A DNA stretch of 64,000 nucleotides from Sediminibacter sp. Hel_I_10 (GTDB taxonomy: Bacteria; Bacteroidota; Bacteroidia; Flavobacteriales; Flavobacteriaceae): NCBI RefSeq assembly GCF_000688335.1, contig NZ_JHZX01000001.1, forward strand, positions 2,170,001-2,234,000, given 5' to 3'. The notes beneath the pieces are model-generated. The model was not told where the DNA came from. It did not search any database and worked only from the letters and a program-made list of their open reading frames with translations. The position numbers and the translations under genes were made by a program. This document shows, piece after piece, positions 17,292 through 24,808 of the stretch (the stretch's first letter is position 1; every line of letters starts with the position of its first letter).

Positions 17292-17599
17292 ATGTTATAA
17301 GCGCACAGAAATTAGCCTTACTTTGAGCTGAATTAAAGTGATGCATCATTTTTCTAGATGAAATCTCAAGATATTGTGATGTTTTTTTCAGAATTTCATC
17401 TCGTTCTAAATTTTTCAAAAATTGCGCTGTTAAGCGCTCTCAATGCTATCTCCGTTTTTAAATAAAAGTCTGTATGATCTTTTGTGCAGATCATAACCTC
17501 ACCCTATCCCTTCATTTGCTAATATAATGTTAGTTGCCATGGTAAAAAGGCAGTTATATCGTATATTTGCAACCAATTTAGATTAAATAAAAATTACAA
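17292..17599. other. Gap upstream of the suf cluster
   Basis: About 308 bp. I see no convincing gene. It contains a loose inverted repeat (GATGAAAT at 17357-17364 and ATTTCATC at 17393-17400, 28-nt loop) and, near its end, the -7 box of the suf promoter. Confidence 0.5.
17562..17569 (+). promoter_or_regulatory. Candidate -7 box for the suf operon
   Basis: TATATTTG, a perfect TAnnTTTG, 30 bp before the sufA-like ATG. The nearest TTG (17534-17536) is 25 nt upstream, longer than usual, so the -33 element is weak and an activator may be involved. Confidence 0.6.
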
Positions 17600-17929
17600 A
17601 TGATAAAGGTGTCAGAATCGGCTAAAAAGAAGGTTGTCGAGCTCATGAGCGACGATGGCTTTAACACGACTACCGACTTTGTACGCGTTGGCGTGAAAAG
17701 TGGCGGTTGTTCTGGGTTGTCTTATGATTTGAAATTTGACAAGGACCAGAAAGAAGATGATAAAGTTTTTGAAGACAATGGCGTAAAGATCATTGTAGAT
17801 AAAAAGAGTTTTCTTTATCTTATTGGAACAACCTTAGAATACTCTGGCGGCTTAAATGGCGCAGGCTTTGTGTTTAATAACCCAAATGCCAACAGAACAT
17901 GTGGTTGTGGGGAATCATTTTCCTTGTAA
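17600..17929 (+). CDS. sufA: A-type Fe-S carrier (HesB/IscA/SufA family)
   Basis: 109 residues, the usual size. The three conserved cysteines are visible: GGCSGLSY in the middle and CGCGESF at the C-terminus. A-type proteins take Fe-S clusters from the SufBCD scaffold and pass them to apo-proteins. It is the first gene of the cluster, 56 bp before sufB, preceded by a TAnnTTTG box. From sequence alone SufA, IscA and ErpA cannot be separated; the symbol follows from the operon. Confidence 0.9.
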   Translation: MIKVSESAKKKVVELMSDDGFNTTTDFVRVGVKSGGCSGLSYDLKFDKDQKEDDKVFEDNGVKIIVDKKSFLYLIGTTLEYSGGLNGAGFVFNNPNANRTCGCGESFSL

Positions 17930-17985
17930 ATATCCCAATTCAGCTATCCTATTTGGGAATTATTTAAAAAAGAGTTTAAAGCATT

Positions 17986-19434
17986 ATGTCAAAATACACA
18001 GAAGACGATTTAAGGGAAGAATTAAAAACCAAAGAATATGAGTATGGTTTTTATACAGACATTGAGTCTGATACATTTCCTATAGGTTTAAATGAAGATA
18101 TTGTACGAGCCATCTCCCAGAAAAAAGAGGAGCCAGAATGGATGACAGAGTGGCGTCTTGAAGCGTTTCGTGGTTGGCAAAAAATGGTGGAGCCAGAATG
18201 GGCTAACGTTCATTACAAGAAGCCAGATTTTCAGGCTATTTCTTATTATTCCGCCCCTAATAAAAAACCAAAATACGAGAGTATTGATGAGGTAGATCCG
18301 GAATTGTTGGAAACCTTTAAAAAACTGGGGATTTCATTAGACGAGCAGAAAAAGCTTGCTGGCGTTGCTATGGATGTGGTTATTGATTCTGTATCGGTTA
18401 CCACAACGTTTAAAAAGACTTTAGCTGAAAAGGGGATTATTTTTTGTTCCATTTCCGAAGCTATAAAAGAGCACCCAGAACTCGTTAAAAAATACTTAGG
18501 AACCGTTGTTCCTAAAACAGATAATTTTTACGCCTCTCTAAACAGCGCGGTATTTAGTGATGGTAGCTTTTGCTACATTCCTAAAGGCGTGCGTTGCCCG
18601 ATGGAACTGTCTACCTATTTTAGAATTAATCAAGCCGGAACAGGACAGTTTGAAAGAACCTTGGTTATTGCAGATAAAGGCAGTTACGTTAGCTATTTAG
18701 AAGGATGTACGGCTCCAAGCCGTGATGAGAACCAGCTTCACGCGGCAGTTGTAGAACTGATTGCACTTGATGATGCTGAGATCAAATACTCGACGGTTCA
18801 AAATTGGTACCCTGGAAACTCCGAAGGGAAAGGTGGTGTATTCAATTTTGTGACAAAGAGAGGTATCTGCGAAAAAAACGCTAAAATTTCTTGGACTCAA
18901 GTAGAAACAGGTAGTGCTGTAACTTGGAAATATCCAAGTTGTATTTTAAAAGGAGATAATTCTGTAGGTGAGTTTTACTCTATTGCTGTAACTAATAACT
19001 ATCAGCAAGCAGATACAGGTACAAAAATGGTGCACTTGGGTAAAAACACGAAGTCGACTATTATTTCCAAAGGAATTTCTGCAGGGAAGTCCCAAAACTC
19101 CTACAGAGGTTTGGTAAATATTAGCTCTAGAGCAGACAACGCGCGTAATTTTTCGCAATGTGATAGTCTGCTGATGGGTAATGAATGTGGTGCACATACT
19201 TTTCCTTACATTGAAGTAAAAAACAAATCGGCTCAAATTGAGCATGAGGCCACCACCAGTAAAATTGGTGAAGACCAGATTTTTTACTGTAATCAGCGTG
19301 GGATCGATACAGAAAAAGCCATTGCATTAATTGTAAACGGTTTTAGCAAAGAGGTGCTTAATAAGTTGCCTATGGAGTTTGCCGTAGAAGCTCAAAAATT
19401 ATTGGAAATTAGCCTTGAGGGCTCAGTGGGATAA
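17986..19434 (+). CDS. sufB: Fe-S cluster assembly protein SufB
   Basis: 482 residues. It is the scaffold subunit of the SufBC2D complex on which the cluster is built. Family-typical segments: [18 protein letters not shown] near the N-terminus, [55 protein letters not shown] and the C-terminal [20 protein letters not shown]-like stretch (here FPYIEV). The right-handed beta-helix core shares ancestry with SufD at 20824. A lipoprotein gene begins 17 bp after the stop, followed by sufC. Confidence 0.97.
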   Translation: MSKYTEDDLREELKTKEYEYGFYTDIESDTFPIGLNEDIVRAISQKKEEPEWMTEWRLEAFRGWQKMVEPEWANVHYKKPDFQAISYYSAPNKKPKYESIDEVDPELLETFKKLGISLDEQKKLAGVAMDVVIDSVSVTTTFKKTLAEKGIIFCSISEAIKEHPELVKKYLGTVVPKTDNFYASLNSAVFSDGSFCYIPKGVRCPMELSTYFRINQAGTGQFERTLVIADKGSYVSYLEGCTAPSRDENQLHAAVVELIALDDAEIKYSTVQNWYPGNSEGKGGVFNFVTKRGICEKNAKISWTQVETGSAVTWKYPSCILKGDNSVGEFYSIAVTNNYQQADTGTKMVHLGKNTKSTIISKGISAGKSQNSYRGLVNISSRADNARNFSQCDSLLMGNECGAHTFPYIEVKNKSAQIEHEATTSKIGEDQIFYCNQRGIDTEKAIALIVNGFSKEVLNKLPMEFAVEAQKLLEISLEGSVG

Positions 19435-19451
19435 ATTTTATTTAGATAAAA

Positions 19452-19886
19452 ATGAGAAAATTAGTGGTTTTACTTTTGGTATTTACGGCAGTTATGAGCT
19501 GTAAAGAGGGTTCTAAATCAGAGTCTGATAAAAGTATTTCGGCAGAAGCCTCTAAGCTTGCAGATGAAGGGTCTTCCGAGCACAATGACGGATTCATTGC
19601 AGTACATGGGGATTTTATTTATTATGGTGATGCAGCTGTGTTACAAACGCCATCAACAATTTATGGGGTGGTTATCAATGATAAAATGCATGAATTAGAT
19701 GAGCAAGCAAAGGCTTATAAAAAAGAATCTACAGATATGGTTCCAGTAACCGTTAGAGGTAGAATGTTTAAAAAGGAAGAAAACGAAGAAGGTTGGGAAG
19801 ATAGATTTGAGATTGTAGAGATCTTAAAAGTATCACCACCAAAACCTGAAGACAACGATGTTATTAAGTTAAGCGATCCAATATAA
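19452..19886 (+). CDS. Predicted lipoprotein encoded between sufB and sufC
   Basis: 144 residues with a lipoprotein signal: MRKLVVLLLVFTAVMSC, Cys about residue 17, followed by a K/E/S-rich spacer. The mature domain (about 45-140) includes IAVHGDFIYYGDAAVLQTPS, VTVRGRMFKKEENEEGWEDR and an acidic end. I do not recognise the family. A surface or periplasmic lipoprotein inside a cytosolic Fe-S assembly operon is unexpected. The spacing (17 bp after sufB, 60 bp before sufC) suggests cotranscription. It may simply ride with the operon. Confidence 0.75.
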   Translation: MRKLVVLLLVFTAVMSCKEGSKSESDKSISAEASKLADEGSSEHNDGFIAVHGDFIYYGDAAVLQTPSTIYGVVINDKMHELDEQAKAYKKESTDMVPVTVRGRMFKKEENEEGWEDRFEIVEILKVSPPKPEDNDVIKLSDPI

Positions 19887-19946
19887 AACGAATCCAAATT
19901 CTGCATTAAATCAAAATGGAGAATTACGAATTTTGAATTAAAATTT

Positions 19947-20699
19947 ATGTTACAGATAAAAGACCTTCACGCAAGTGTAGACGATAAAGAAATTTTAAGA
20001 GGTATTAACCTTGAAGTAAAAGCAGGTGAAGTTCACGCTATTATGGGACCTAACGGCTCTGGTAAAAGTACTTTGGCTTCGGTAATTGCAGGTAAAGAGG
20101 AATATGACGTGGATAAAGGCCAAATTTTACTCGATGGTGTAGATATCGATGAGCTTTCTGCGGAAGAACGAGCGCACAAAGGTGTTTTTCTATCGTTTCA
20201 ATATCCGGTAGAAATTCCTGGTGTTAGTGTTACTAACTTTATAAAGACCGCGATTAACGAAACAAGAAAAGCTAAGGGCTTAGAAGATATGCCTGCTAAG
20301 GATATGCTTAAGATGATTCGTGAGAAGTCTGAAATGTTAGAAATCGATAGAAAATTTCTGTCTAGATCTCTTAACCAAGGGTTTTCAGGTGGAGAGAAAA
20401 AGCGTAACGAGATTTTTCAAATGGCAATGCTAGAGCCTAAATTGGCTATTTTGGATGAGACGGATTCTGGTCTTGATATTGATGCCCTTCGTATTGTTGC
20501 CAACGGTGTAAACAAATTAAAAAGTAAAGATAACGCGGTGATCGTGATTACTCATTACCAACGTTTATTAGATTATATCGTTCCTGATTTTGTGCACGTG
20601 TTGCATGAAGGACGCATCGTTAAATCTGGAACCAAAGAGCTGGCACATGAGCTAGAGGAGAGAGGTTATGACTGGGTTAAGGAAGAAGTCGGTGCTTAA
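19947..20699 (+). CDS. sufC: Fe-S cluster assembly ATPase SufC
   Basis: 250 residues, the ABC-type ATPase of SufBC2D. Walker A GPNGSGKST, Q-loop region VFLSFQYPVEIPGVS, signature FSGGEKKRNEIFQ, Walker B LAILDETDSGLDIDALR and the switch His in VIVITHYQRLL are all present. The SufC-specific ETDSGLD, in place of the usual DEPTSGLD, separates it from transporter ATPases. ATP use drives the rearrangement of SufB/SufD during cluster formation. It lies between the lipoprotein gene and sufD. Confidence 0.97.
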   Translation: MLQIKDLHASVDDKEILRGINLEVKAGEVHAIMGPNGSGKSTLASVIAGKEEYDVDKGQILLDGVDIDELSAEERAHKGVFLSFQYPVEIPGVSVTNFIKTAINETRKAKGLEDMPAKDMLKMIREKSEMLEIDRKFLSRSLNQGFSGGEKKRNEIFQMAMLEPKLAILDETDSGLDIDALRIVANGVNKLKSKDNAVIVITHYQRLLDYIVPDFVHVLHEGRIVKSGTKELAHELEERGYDWVKEEVGA

Positions 20700-20823
20700 T
20701 TAATACTAAACATTATGCTATCATAGATCGTGATGATCTCTTGTGATGGGTGTTACCGATTAAGAATAAAAATCAGTGATCATAAGTAATGAACGCTGTG
20801 ACTGCAAATTGAAGATTGAAACA

Positions 20824-22137
20824 ATGGAATTAAAAGATAAATTAGTATCGTCATTTATGGCATTTGAGAATTTGGTGGATGTTGATGCACCAGTTCATGA
20901 TGTTCGTAGTGCTGCCATAAAAACGTTTGAAGATCAAGGATTTCCATCAAAGAGAGATGAGGCTTGGAAATACACATCTTTAAGCAGTATTTTAAAGCAC
21001 GATTACAGCGTCTTTCCTAAGCAAGAAAATGCTATCGAATATAGAGATATCAAGAAATATTTGATTCATGATATTGATAGCTATAAAATTGTTTTTATAG
21101 ATGGTAAGTATTCGTCTCATTTATCAGAGACCACTCATGAAGGGGTTGATATTTGCTTGATGTCTTCTGCGCTATCTAAACCAAAATTTCGTCCTGTTAT
21201 AGAGAACTATTTTGACAAGGCGACAACTAAAGACAGTCTGTCTTCATTGAATACTGCCTTTTCTTGTGAAGGTGCCTACATCCATGTTCCTAAGAATAAA
21301 ATGGTGGAGAAGCCTATTCAAATTGTACATTTTTCAACAGGAAATGAGGCCGCATTAATGTTGCAACCACGTAATTTAATTGTGGTTGAAGAAAATTCTC
21401 ATGTTCAAATTATTGAGCGTCACCAAAGCTTGACAGAGCATCCAGTATTGACAAATAGTGTGACAGAGATTTTTGCTAATAAGCGCGCTATTGTTGACTA
21501 TTATAAAATTCAAAATGATAAGCAAAGTGCATCGCTTATTGATAATACGTTTATCAAGCAGAAAGACGAAAGCCATGCCTCTGTACATACCTTTTCTTTT
21601 GGAGGTAAATTGACGAGAAATAACCTAAATTTTTATCAGGAAGGCGAGCGCATCGATTCTACCCTAAAAGGTGTGACGATTATTGGCGATAAGCAGCATG
21701 TAGATCATAATACTTTAGTGCATCATATAGAGCCTAACTGTGAGAGTCATCAAGATTATAAAGGCATCTTTGGAGATAAATCTACAGGTGTTTTTAATGG
21801 GAAGGTGGTTGTTAATAAGGAAGCGCAAAAAACCAATGCATTTCAGTCTAACAATAATATTCTCTTAAGCGATAAAGCCTCTATAAATACAAAACCACAA
21901 TTAGAGATTTTTGCAGATGATGTCAAATGCTCTCACGGTTGTACCATTGGTCAATTAGATGAAAGCGCTATGTTTTATATGCGTTCACGCGGTATTCCAG
22001 AAAAAGAAGCGAAAGCACTTTTAATGTTTGCCTTCAGTAATAACGTTTTAGATTCGGTTAAAATACCAGAGATCAAACAGCGCATTACTAAAATTATTGC
22101 GGGTAAGTTAGGGGTTAAAATTGGGTTTGATCTTTAG
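20824..22137 (+). CDS. sufD: Fe-S cluster assembly protein SufD
   Basis: 437 residues from the ATG at 20824 (MELKDKLVSS). A GTG- or ATN-type extension further up adds no family-like sequence. The N-terminal helical part holds FPSKRDEAWKYTSL, typical of SufD. The beta-helix core carries GKVVVNKEAQKTNAFQSNNN and the end has DDVKCSHGCTIGQLDESAMF, shared by the SufB/SufD superfamily. It partners SufB in iron entry on the scaffold. The last 23 bp overlap, tail to tail, the 3' end of the opposing serine-hydrolase gene. Confidence 0.95.
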   Translation: MELKDKLVSSFMAFENLVDVDAPVHDVRSAAIKTFEDQGFPSKRDEAWKYTSLSSILKHDYSVFPKQENAIEYRDIKKYLIHDIDSYKIVFIDGKYSSHLSETTHEGVDICLMSSALSKPKFRPVIENYFDKATTKDSLSSLNTAFSCEGAYIHVPKNKMVEKPIQIVHFSTGNEAALMLQPRNLIVVEENSHVQIIERHQSLTEHPVLTNSVTEIFANKRAIVDYYKIQNDKQSASLIDNTFIKQKDESHASVHTFSFGGKLTRNNLNFYQEGERIDSTLKGVTIIGDKQHVDHNTLVHHIEPNCESHQDYKGIFGDKSTGVFNGKVVVNKEAQKTNAFQSNNNILLSDKASINTKPQLEIFADDVKCSHGCTIGQLDESAMFYMRSRGIPEKEAKALLMFAFSNNVLDSVKIPEIKQRITKIIAGKLGVKIGFDL

Positions 22138-23761
22138 TAAATTCAATGTCACTCACTTGTCCGTCGCAAGACAATAACATCCCTGTTACGTTATTATTAG
22201 ATGTAGTGAAATGAAAGAGTGTTCTATCTCTATTTCCAAATTGATTCAATTGTACGGGGTATAGGGTGATATTATCGTGATTTGTATAGGATAGCTTTAG
22301 TGTATTGTCTTCAACAAAAAAATGATACGTTGTTTGTAGCTCTTCAGAATAATAGTTTCCAGTAAAGTCTTTTAAATTACTAGGGTTTTCTTTTATAAGT
22401 TGCGCGCGCTTAAAATAAAAAGGCGTACCTCCAAATGAGATGATCATATCGTACTCTGACGTGCTATTAAAATCATATTTTACATTTTGAGCATTAAGCC
22501 TTGCAAACGTATTAAAGCCTTTTTGTACAAGTGGTATCTTGGTCTCCCCAAAAGTGCCTAATGTTTTTAATGTATCATTTTCGATAGAAATTTGCATCGC
22601 CATATCGCTATTGATTTCTTTGTAATCTCCCGTAAATTGATTCAATTGTTGTGATTTAAAACTAACGCATGTATCTACTTTCTTTTCCTTTTCTTGTAAA
22701 AATAAATTTAAAATCTCATAAGAAATAGGGGTCGGGTTTATAGATTGTAAATTGGTGAGTATAATAATACCAATATGTTCCTCTGGAACAGTTATGAGTT
22801 GCGTTTGACCTCCAAAACTAAAACCACTATGACTTAAGGTTTCAAAACCTTTGTAATCGTCAACCATTAAACCTCTTGCATAACTTGCTTTTTCACCATT
22901 AAGCAATACTTCAGTCGTTTTAAGAAATTTAGCCAGCGCTCTAAATTCGGGAGTTTCTTCATTAAGCATTTTCGCCCATAGCGTCATATCTTTAAGGTTA
23001 CTACCCATACTTCCTGCACCGTAACTTAATTGGTTAGATGTGTTAAAAACATAGCCATCTTTTTGCTTTTGGTAACCTACAGCTCTATTTTTTATTGGTT
23101 TACCGTGAGCAATTCTTACAAATGTATCTGTCATGCCTAACGGTATTAGAATTTGAGCTTTTAGATACTCATCTAAATTTTGACCTGAGATCTGTTCTAC
23201 AATTAAAGCCAATAGATTATAATTTGTATTCGAATAGATAATTTTTTCGCCAGGAATATGATTACCATGTTTCTGTCTTTGAGCCAAATCTAGAACATAG
23301 GCATTATCATAATAATCTTTATCATAATCAAAACCCGATAAATACATCGTAGTATGATAATTTCTAATTCCGCTGGAGTGATTTAAAAGATGTTTTATTT
23401 TTATTGATTTTGCGTAATTAGGAAAATCTGGAAAAAACGAAGTAAGGTTATCCTCTAAACTTAATTTAGATGCTCTAATTAAGGACCAAACAGCAGCAGC
23501 GGTAAATTGCTTACTAATTGAGGCGATACCAAAAACGGTAGAATCGGTATTTTTTATATTGTAATCTAAATTGGCAATTCCGAAACCTTTTGAATAGAAG
23601 ATATCACTATCTTTTATAACTCTAATTACTAGACTAGGATCATCTTTTGTGTCATAAGCTTTCAAAATGGTATCTATTTTAGCCTTCAAGCCAGTTTGAG
23701 CATTAAGGCTAAGAGCACAAATAATAAGTAGTACGGAGTAATATATTTTTAGGGTTGACAT
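22115..23761 (-). CDS. Secreted serine hydrolase, class C beta-lactamase fold
   Basis: 548 residues with an N-terminal signal peptide ending near LSLNAQ. The beta-lactamase/DD-peptidase domain covers about 25-350: the nucleophile motif SISK (S-x-x-K) in FGIASISKQFTA, YSN in IIYSNTNYN, and HSGFSFGG, the counterpart of the KTG/HSG motif. The C-terminal 190 residues are beta-rich, as in many esterase-like members of this family. This group includes D-aminopeptidases and esterases, so beta-lactam resistance should not be assumed. It is the last gene of the padR cassette; its start overlaps the small membrane gene by 13 bp. Confidence 0.87.
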   Translation of the reverse strand: MSTLKIYYSVLLIICALSLNAQTGLKAKIDTILKAYDTKDDPSLVIRVIKDSDIFYSKGFGIANLDYNIKNTDSTVFGIASISKQFTAAAVWSLIRASKLSLEDNLTSFFPDFPNYAKSIKIKHLLNHSSGIRNYHTTMYLSGFDYDKDYYDNAYVLDLAQRQKHGNHIPGEKIIYSNTNYNLLALIVEQISGQNLDEYLKAQILIPLGMTDTFVRIAHGKPIKNRAVGYQKQKDGYVFNTSNQLSYGAGSMGSNLKDMTLWAKMLNEETPEFRALAKFLKTTEVLLNGEKASYARGLMVDDYKGFETLSHSGFSFGGQTQLITVPEEHIGIIILTNLQSINPTPISYEILNLFLQEKEKKVDTCVSFKSQQLNQFTGDYKEINSDMAMQISIENDTLKTLGTFGETKIPLVQKGFNTFARLNAQNVKYDFNSTSEYDMIISFGGTPFYFKRAQLIKENPSNLKDFTGNYYSEELQTTYHFFVEDNTLKLSYTNHDNITLYPVQLNQFGNRDRTLFHFTTSNNNVTGMLLSCDGQVSDIEFTKDQTQF

Positions 23762-23928
23762 TGCTTATATTTTTGATAGAAGTACGTTGGAATAAAAGCA
23801 AAGTTTAAAAATAGAAATCCAATAAAAACAATGATACCTCTGTATGGCCAGGTTAAAAATTCAAACATAGCACCTATTCCAAGAATGAAGAACGTTACAA
23901 AGCCTAGCATGTAAAATGATTTTTTCAT
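23749..23928 (-). CDS. 59-residue two-helix membrane protein
   Basis: A short gene: MKKSFYMLGFVTFFILGIGA, then MFEFLTWPYRGIIVFIGFLF and LNFAFIPTYFYQKYKQCQP, then TAA. Two hydrophobic helices are joined by a short FxxxWPY turn and followed by a basic end. It starts 12 bp after the HAAS gene and its last 13 bp overlap the start of the serine-hydrolase gene, which supports real translation. The second half resembles the C-terminus of the HAAS protein next door (WPY...IG...L...IP--FY--YK against WPY...LG...L...LP-HFY-RYK). Function unknown. Confidence 0.75.
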   Translation of the reverse strand: MKKSFYMLGFVTFFILGIGAMFEFLTWPYRGIIVFIGFLFLNFAFIPTYFYQKYKQCQP

Positions 23929-23940
23929 GTGAAGTTATAT

Positions 23941-24369
23941 TTAAGAAAATTTGATAATAGATTTTTTGTATCGAGAATAAAAATGAACAGGCAAGATCAC
24001 TAAAACCGAAAGTGCTATAGCGCCAAGCAACCAAGCATTGGCATAAGGCCATTGCATGATTTGAAATACTAGACTCGTTACCAAAAGCAAAATAACCATG
24101 AAGCCTGCAAAAAATTTCAACTTATTAATAGCGATAAGTTGTTTGGCAAATAGTTGATAATTAGTTTCGAGTTGGAGGTTTTTGAAATTAGCATATCCTC
24201 CAAATTTTTGCAGTGCTTGCTGGTATAGTGCATTAAAATCTTCAGAATCTTGATTTTCAATATAGGTACAGATATGGTCTACCAAATCTTCTCTTAGTTC
24301 TTTAGACTTTACACCATAAAGTTCTAGACTCTTTTCTATAAATGAAATATGATCATCCAGTAATTTCAT
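23941..24369 (-). CDS. HAAS-type membrane protein cotranscribed with padR
   Basis: 142 residues. The N-terminal 70 residues (LDDHISFIEKSLELYGVKSK, LREDLVDHICTYIE) look like the HAAS alpha-helical signalling domain commonly encoded beside PadR regulators. Two hydrophobic helices follow (about 85-105 and 112-132) with FQIMQWPYANAW between them, and a basic tail. The start overlaps the padR stop by 4 bp (ATGA), a sign of translational coupling. It may be the membrane partner of the padR cassette; the signal sensed is unknown. Confidence 0.8.
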   Translation of the reverse strand: MKLLDDHISFIEKSLELYGVKSKELREDLVDHICTYIENQDSEDFNALYQQALQKFGGYANFKNLQLETNYQLFAKQLIAINKLKFFAGFMVILLLVTSLVFQIMQWPYANAWLLGAIALSVLVILPVHFYSRYKKSIIKFS

Positions 24370-24704
24370 AACGATGAAGGTTTAGGGTTAAAGACAATAG
24401 ATAACGTTTCAATAAAATCATGTATCTCATTCGTGACCTCATTTACAGTTTCCATACCATTTTTAGTGACGCTATAATATTTGCGCACGCGCTTGCCGAT
24501 GTAAACTTTTTCAGTCTCTAAAACGCCTTTGGCTTCAAGCTTGTGCAAAATAGGATACAGTGCGCCTTCAGAAATATCTATTTTTCCTGAGGTTAGTCTT
24601 TTTACCTCTTGGGTAATCTCATAGCCATACATTTTGCTCCTTGTACTTATAAGTTTCAAAATTATGGGTTGTAATGTGCCTTTTGTGAGTTCTTTGCTAT
24701 ACAT
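24366..24704 (-). CDS. PadR-family transcriptional regulator
   Basis: 112 residues from ATG 24704 (MYSKELTKGT). PadR winged-helix pattern: LISTRSKMYGYEITQEVKRL, then ISEGALYPILHKLEAKGVLE, then RVRKYYSVTKNG and a C-terminal helix for dimerisation. An ATG 10 codons upstream lies inside the promoter, whose -7 box ends 4 nt before 24704, so the shorter start is preferred. It is the first gene of a four-gene cassette. A perfect palindrome just upstream overlaps its -33 element, which points to self-regulation and perhaps control of divergent sufS. Confidence 0.9.
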   Translation of the reverse strand: MYSKELTKGTLQPIILKLISTRSKMYGYEITQEVKRLTSGKIDISEGALYPILHKLEAKGVLETEKVYIGKRVRKYYSVTKNGMETVNEVTNEIHDFIETLSIVFNPKPSSL

Positions 24705-24708
24705 TGAG

Positions 24709-24738
24709 CAAATATACATTTTATATAAATGCATACAA
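24709..24738 (-). promoter_or_regulatory. Promoter of the padR cassette
   Basis: Minus strand TTG (24738-24736), 19 nt, TATATTTG (24716-24709). The ATG follows after only 4 nt, so the mRNA is probably leaderless. Confidence 0.8.
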
Positions 24739-24767
24739 TTAAATTATAAAGTTTTTATAATTTAATT
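24737..24767. promoter_or_regulatory. 31-bp palindrome between padR and sufS (candidate PadR operator)
   Basis: AATTAAATTATAAA (24737-24750), spacer GTT, TTTATAATTTAATT (24754-24767): perfect 14-bp arms. The left arm overlaps the -33 TTG of padR, and the right arm ends 5 bp before the -33 TTG of sufS. The position suits an operator acting on both divergent promoters. Confidence 0.7.
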
Positions 24768-24772
24768 TTTAA

Positions 24773-24804
24773 TTGTTATTTTAAGAGTACATCGTTTAAC
24801 TTTG
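24773..24804 (+). promoter_or_regulatory. Promoter of sufS
   Basis: TTG (24773-24775), 21 nt, TAACTTTG (24797-24804). The first ATG is 4 nt further on, so transcription should begin at or next to the start codon. Confidence 0.75.
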
Positions 24805-24808
24805 TATT

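Noticed and set aside
17357-17400. Inverted repeat GATGAAAT...ATTTCATC as a terminator or operator
   Set aside because: 28-nt loop and AT-rich 8-bp arms in AT-rich DNA; easily by chance.
22115-23761. A true beta-lactamase resistance gene
   Set aside because: The SxxK-YxN fold is shared by many esterases and peptidases. The long C-terminal domain and the padR context do not point to resistance.
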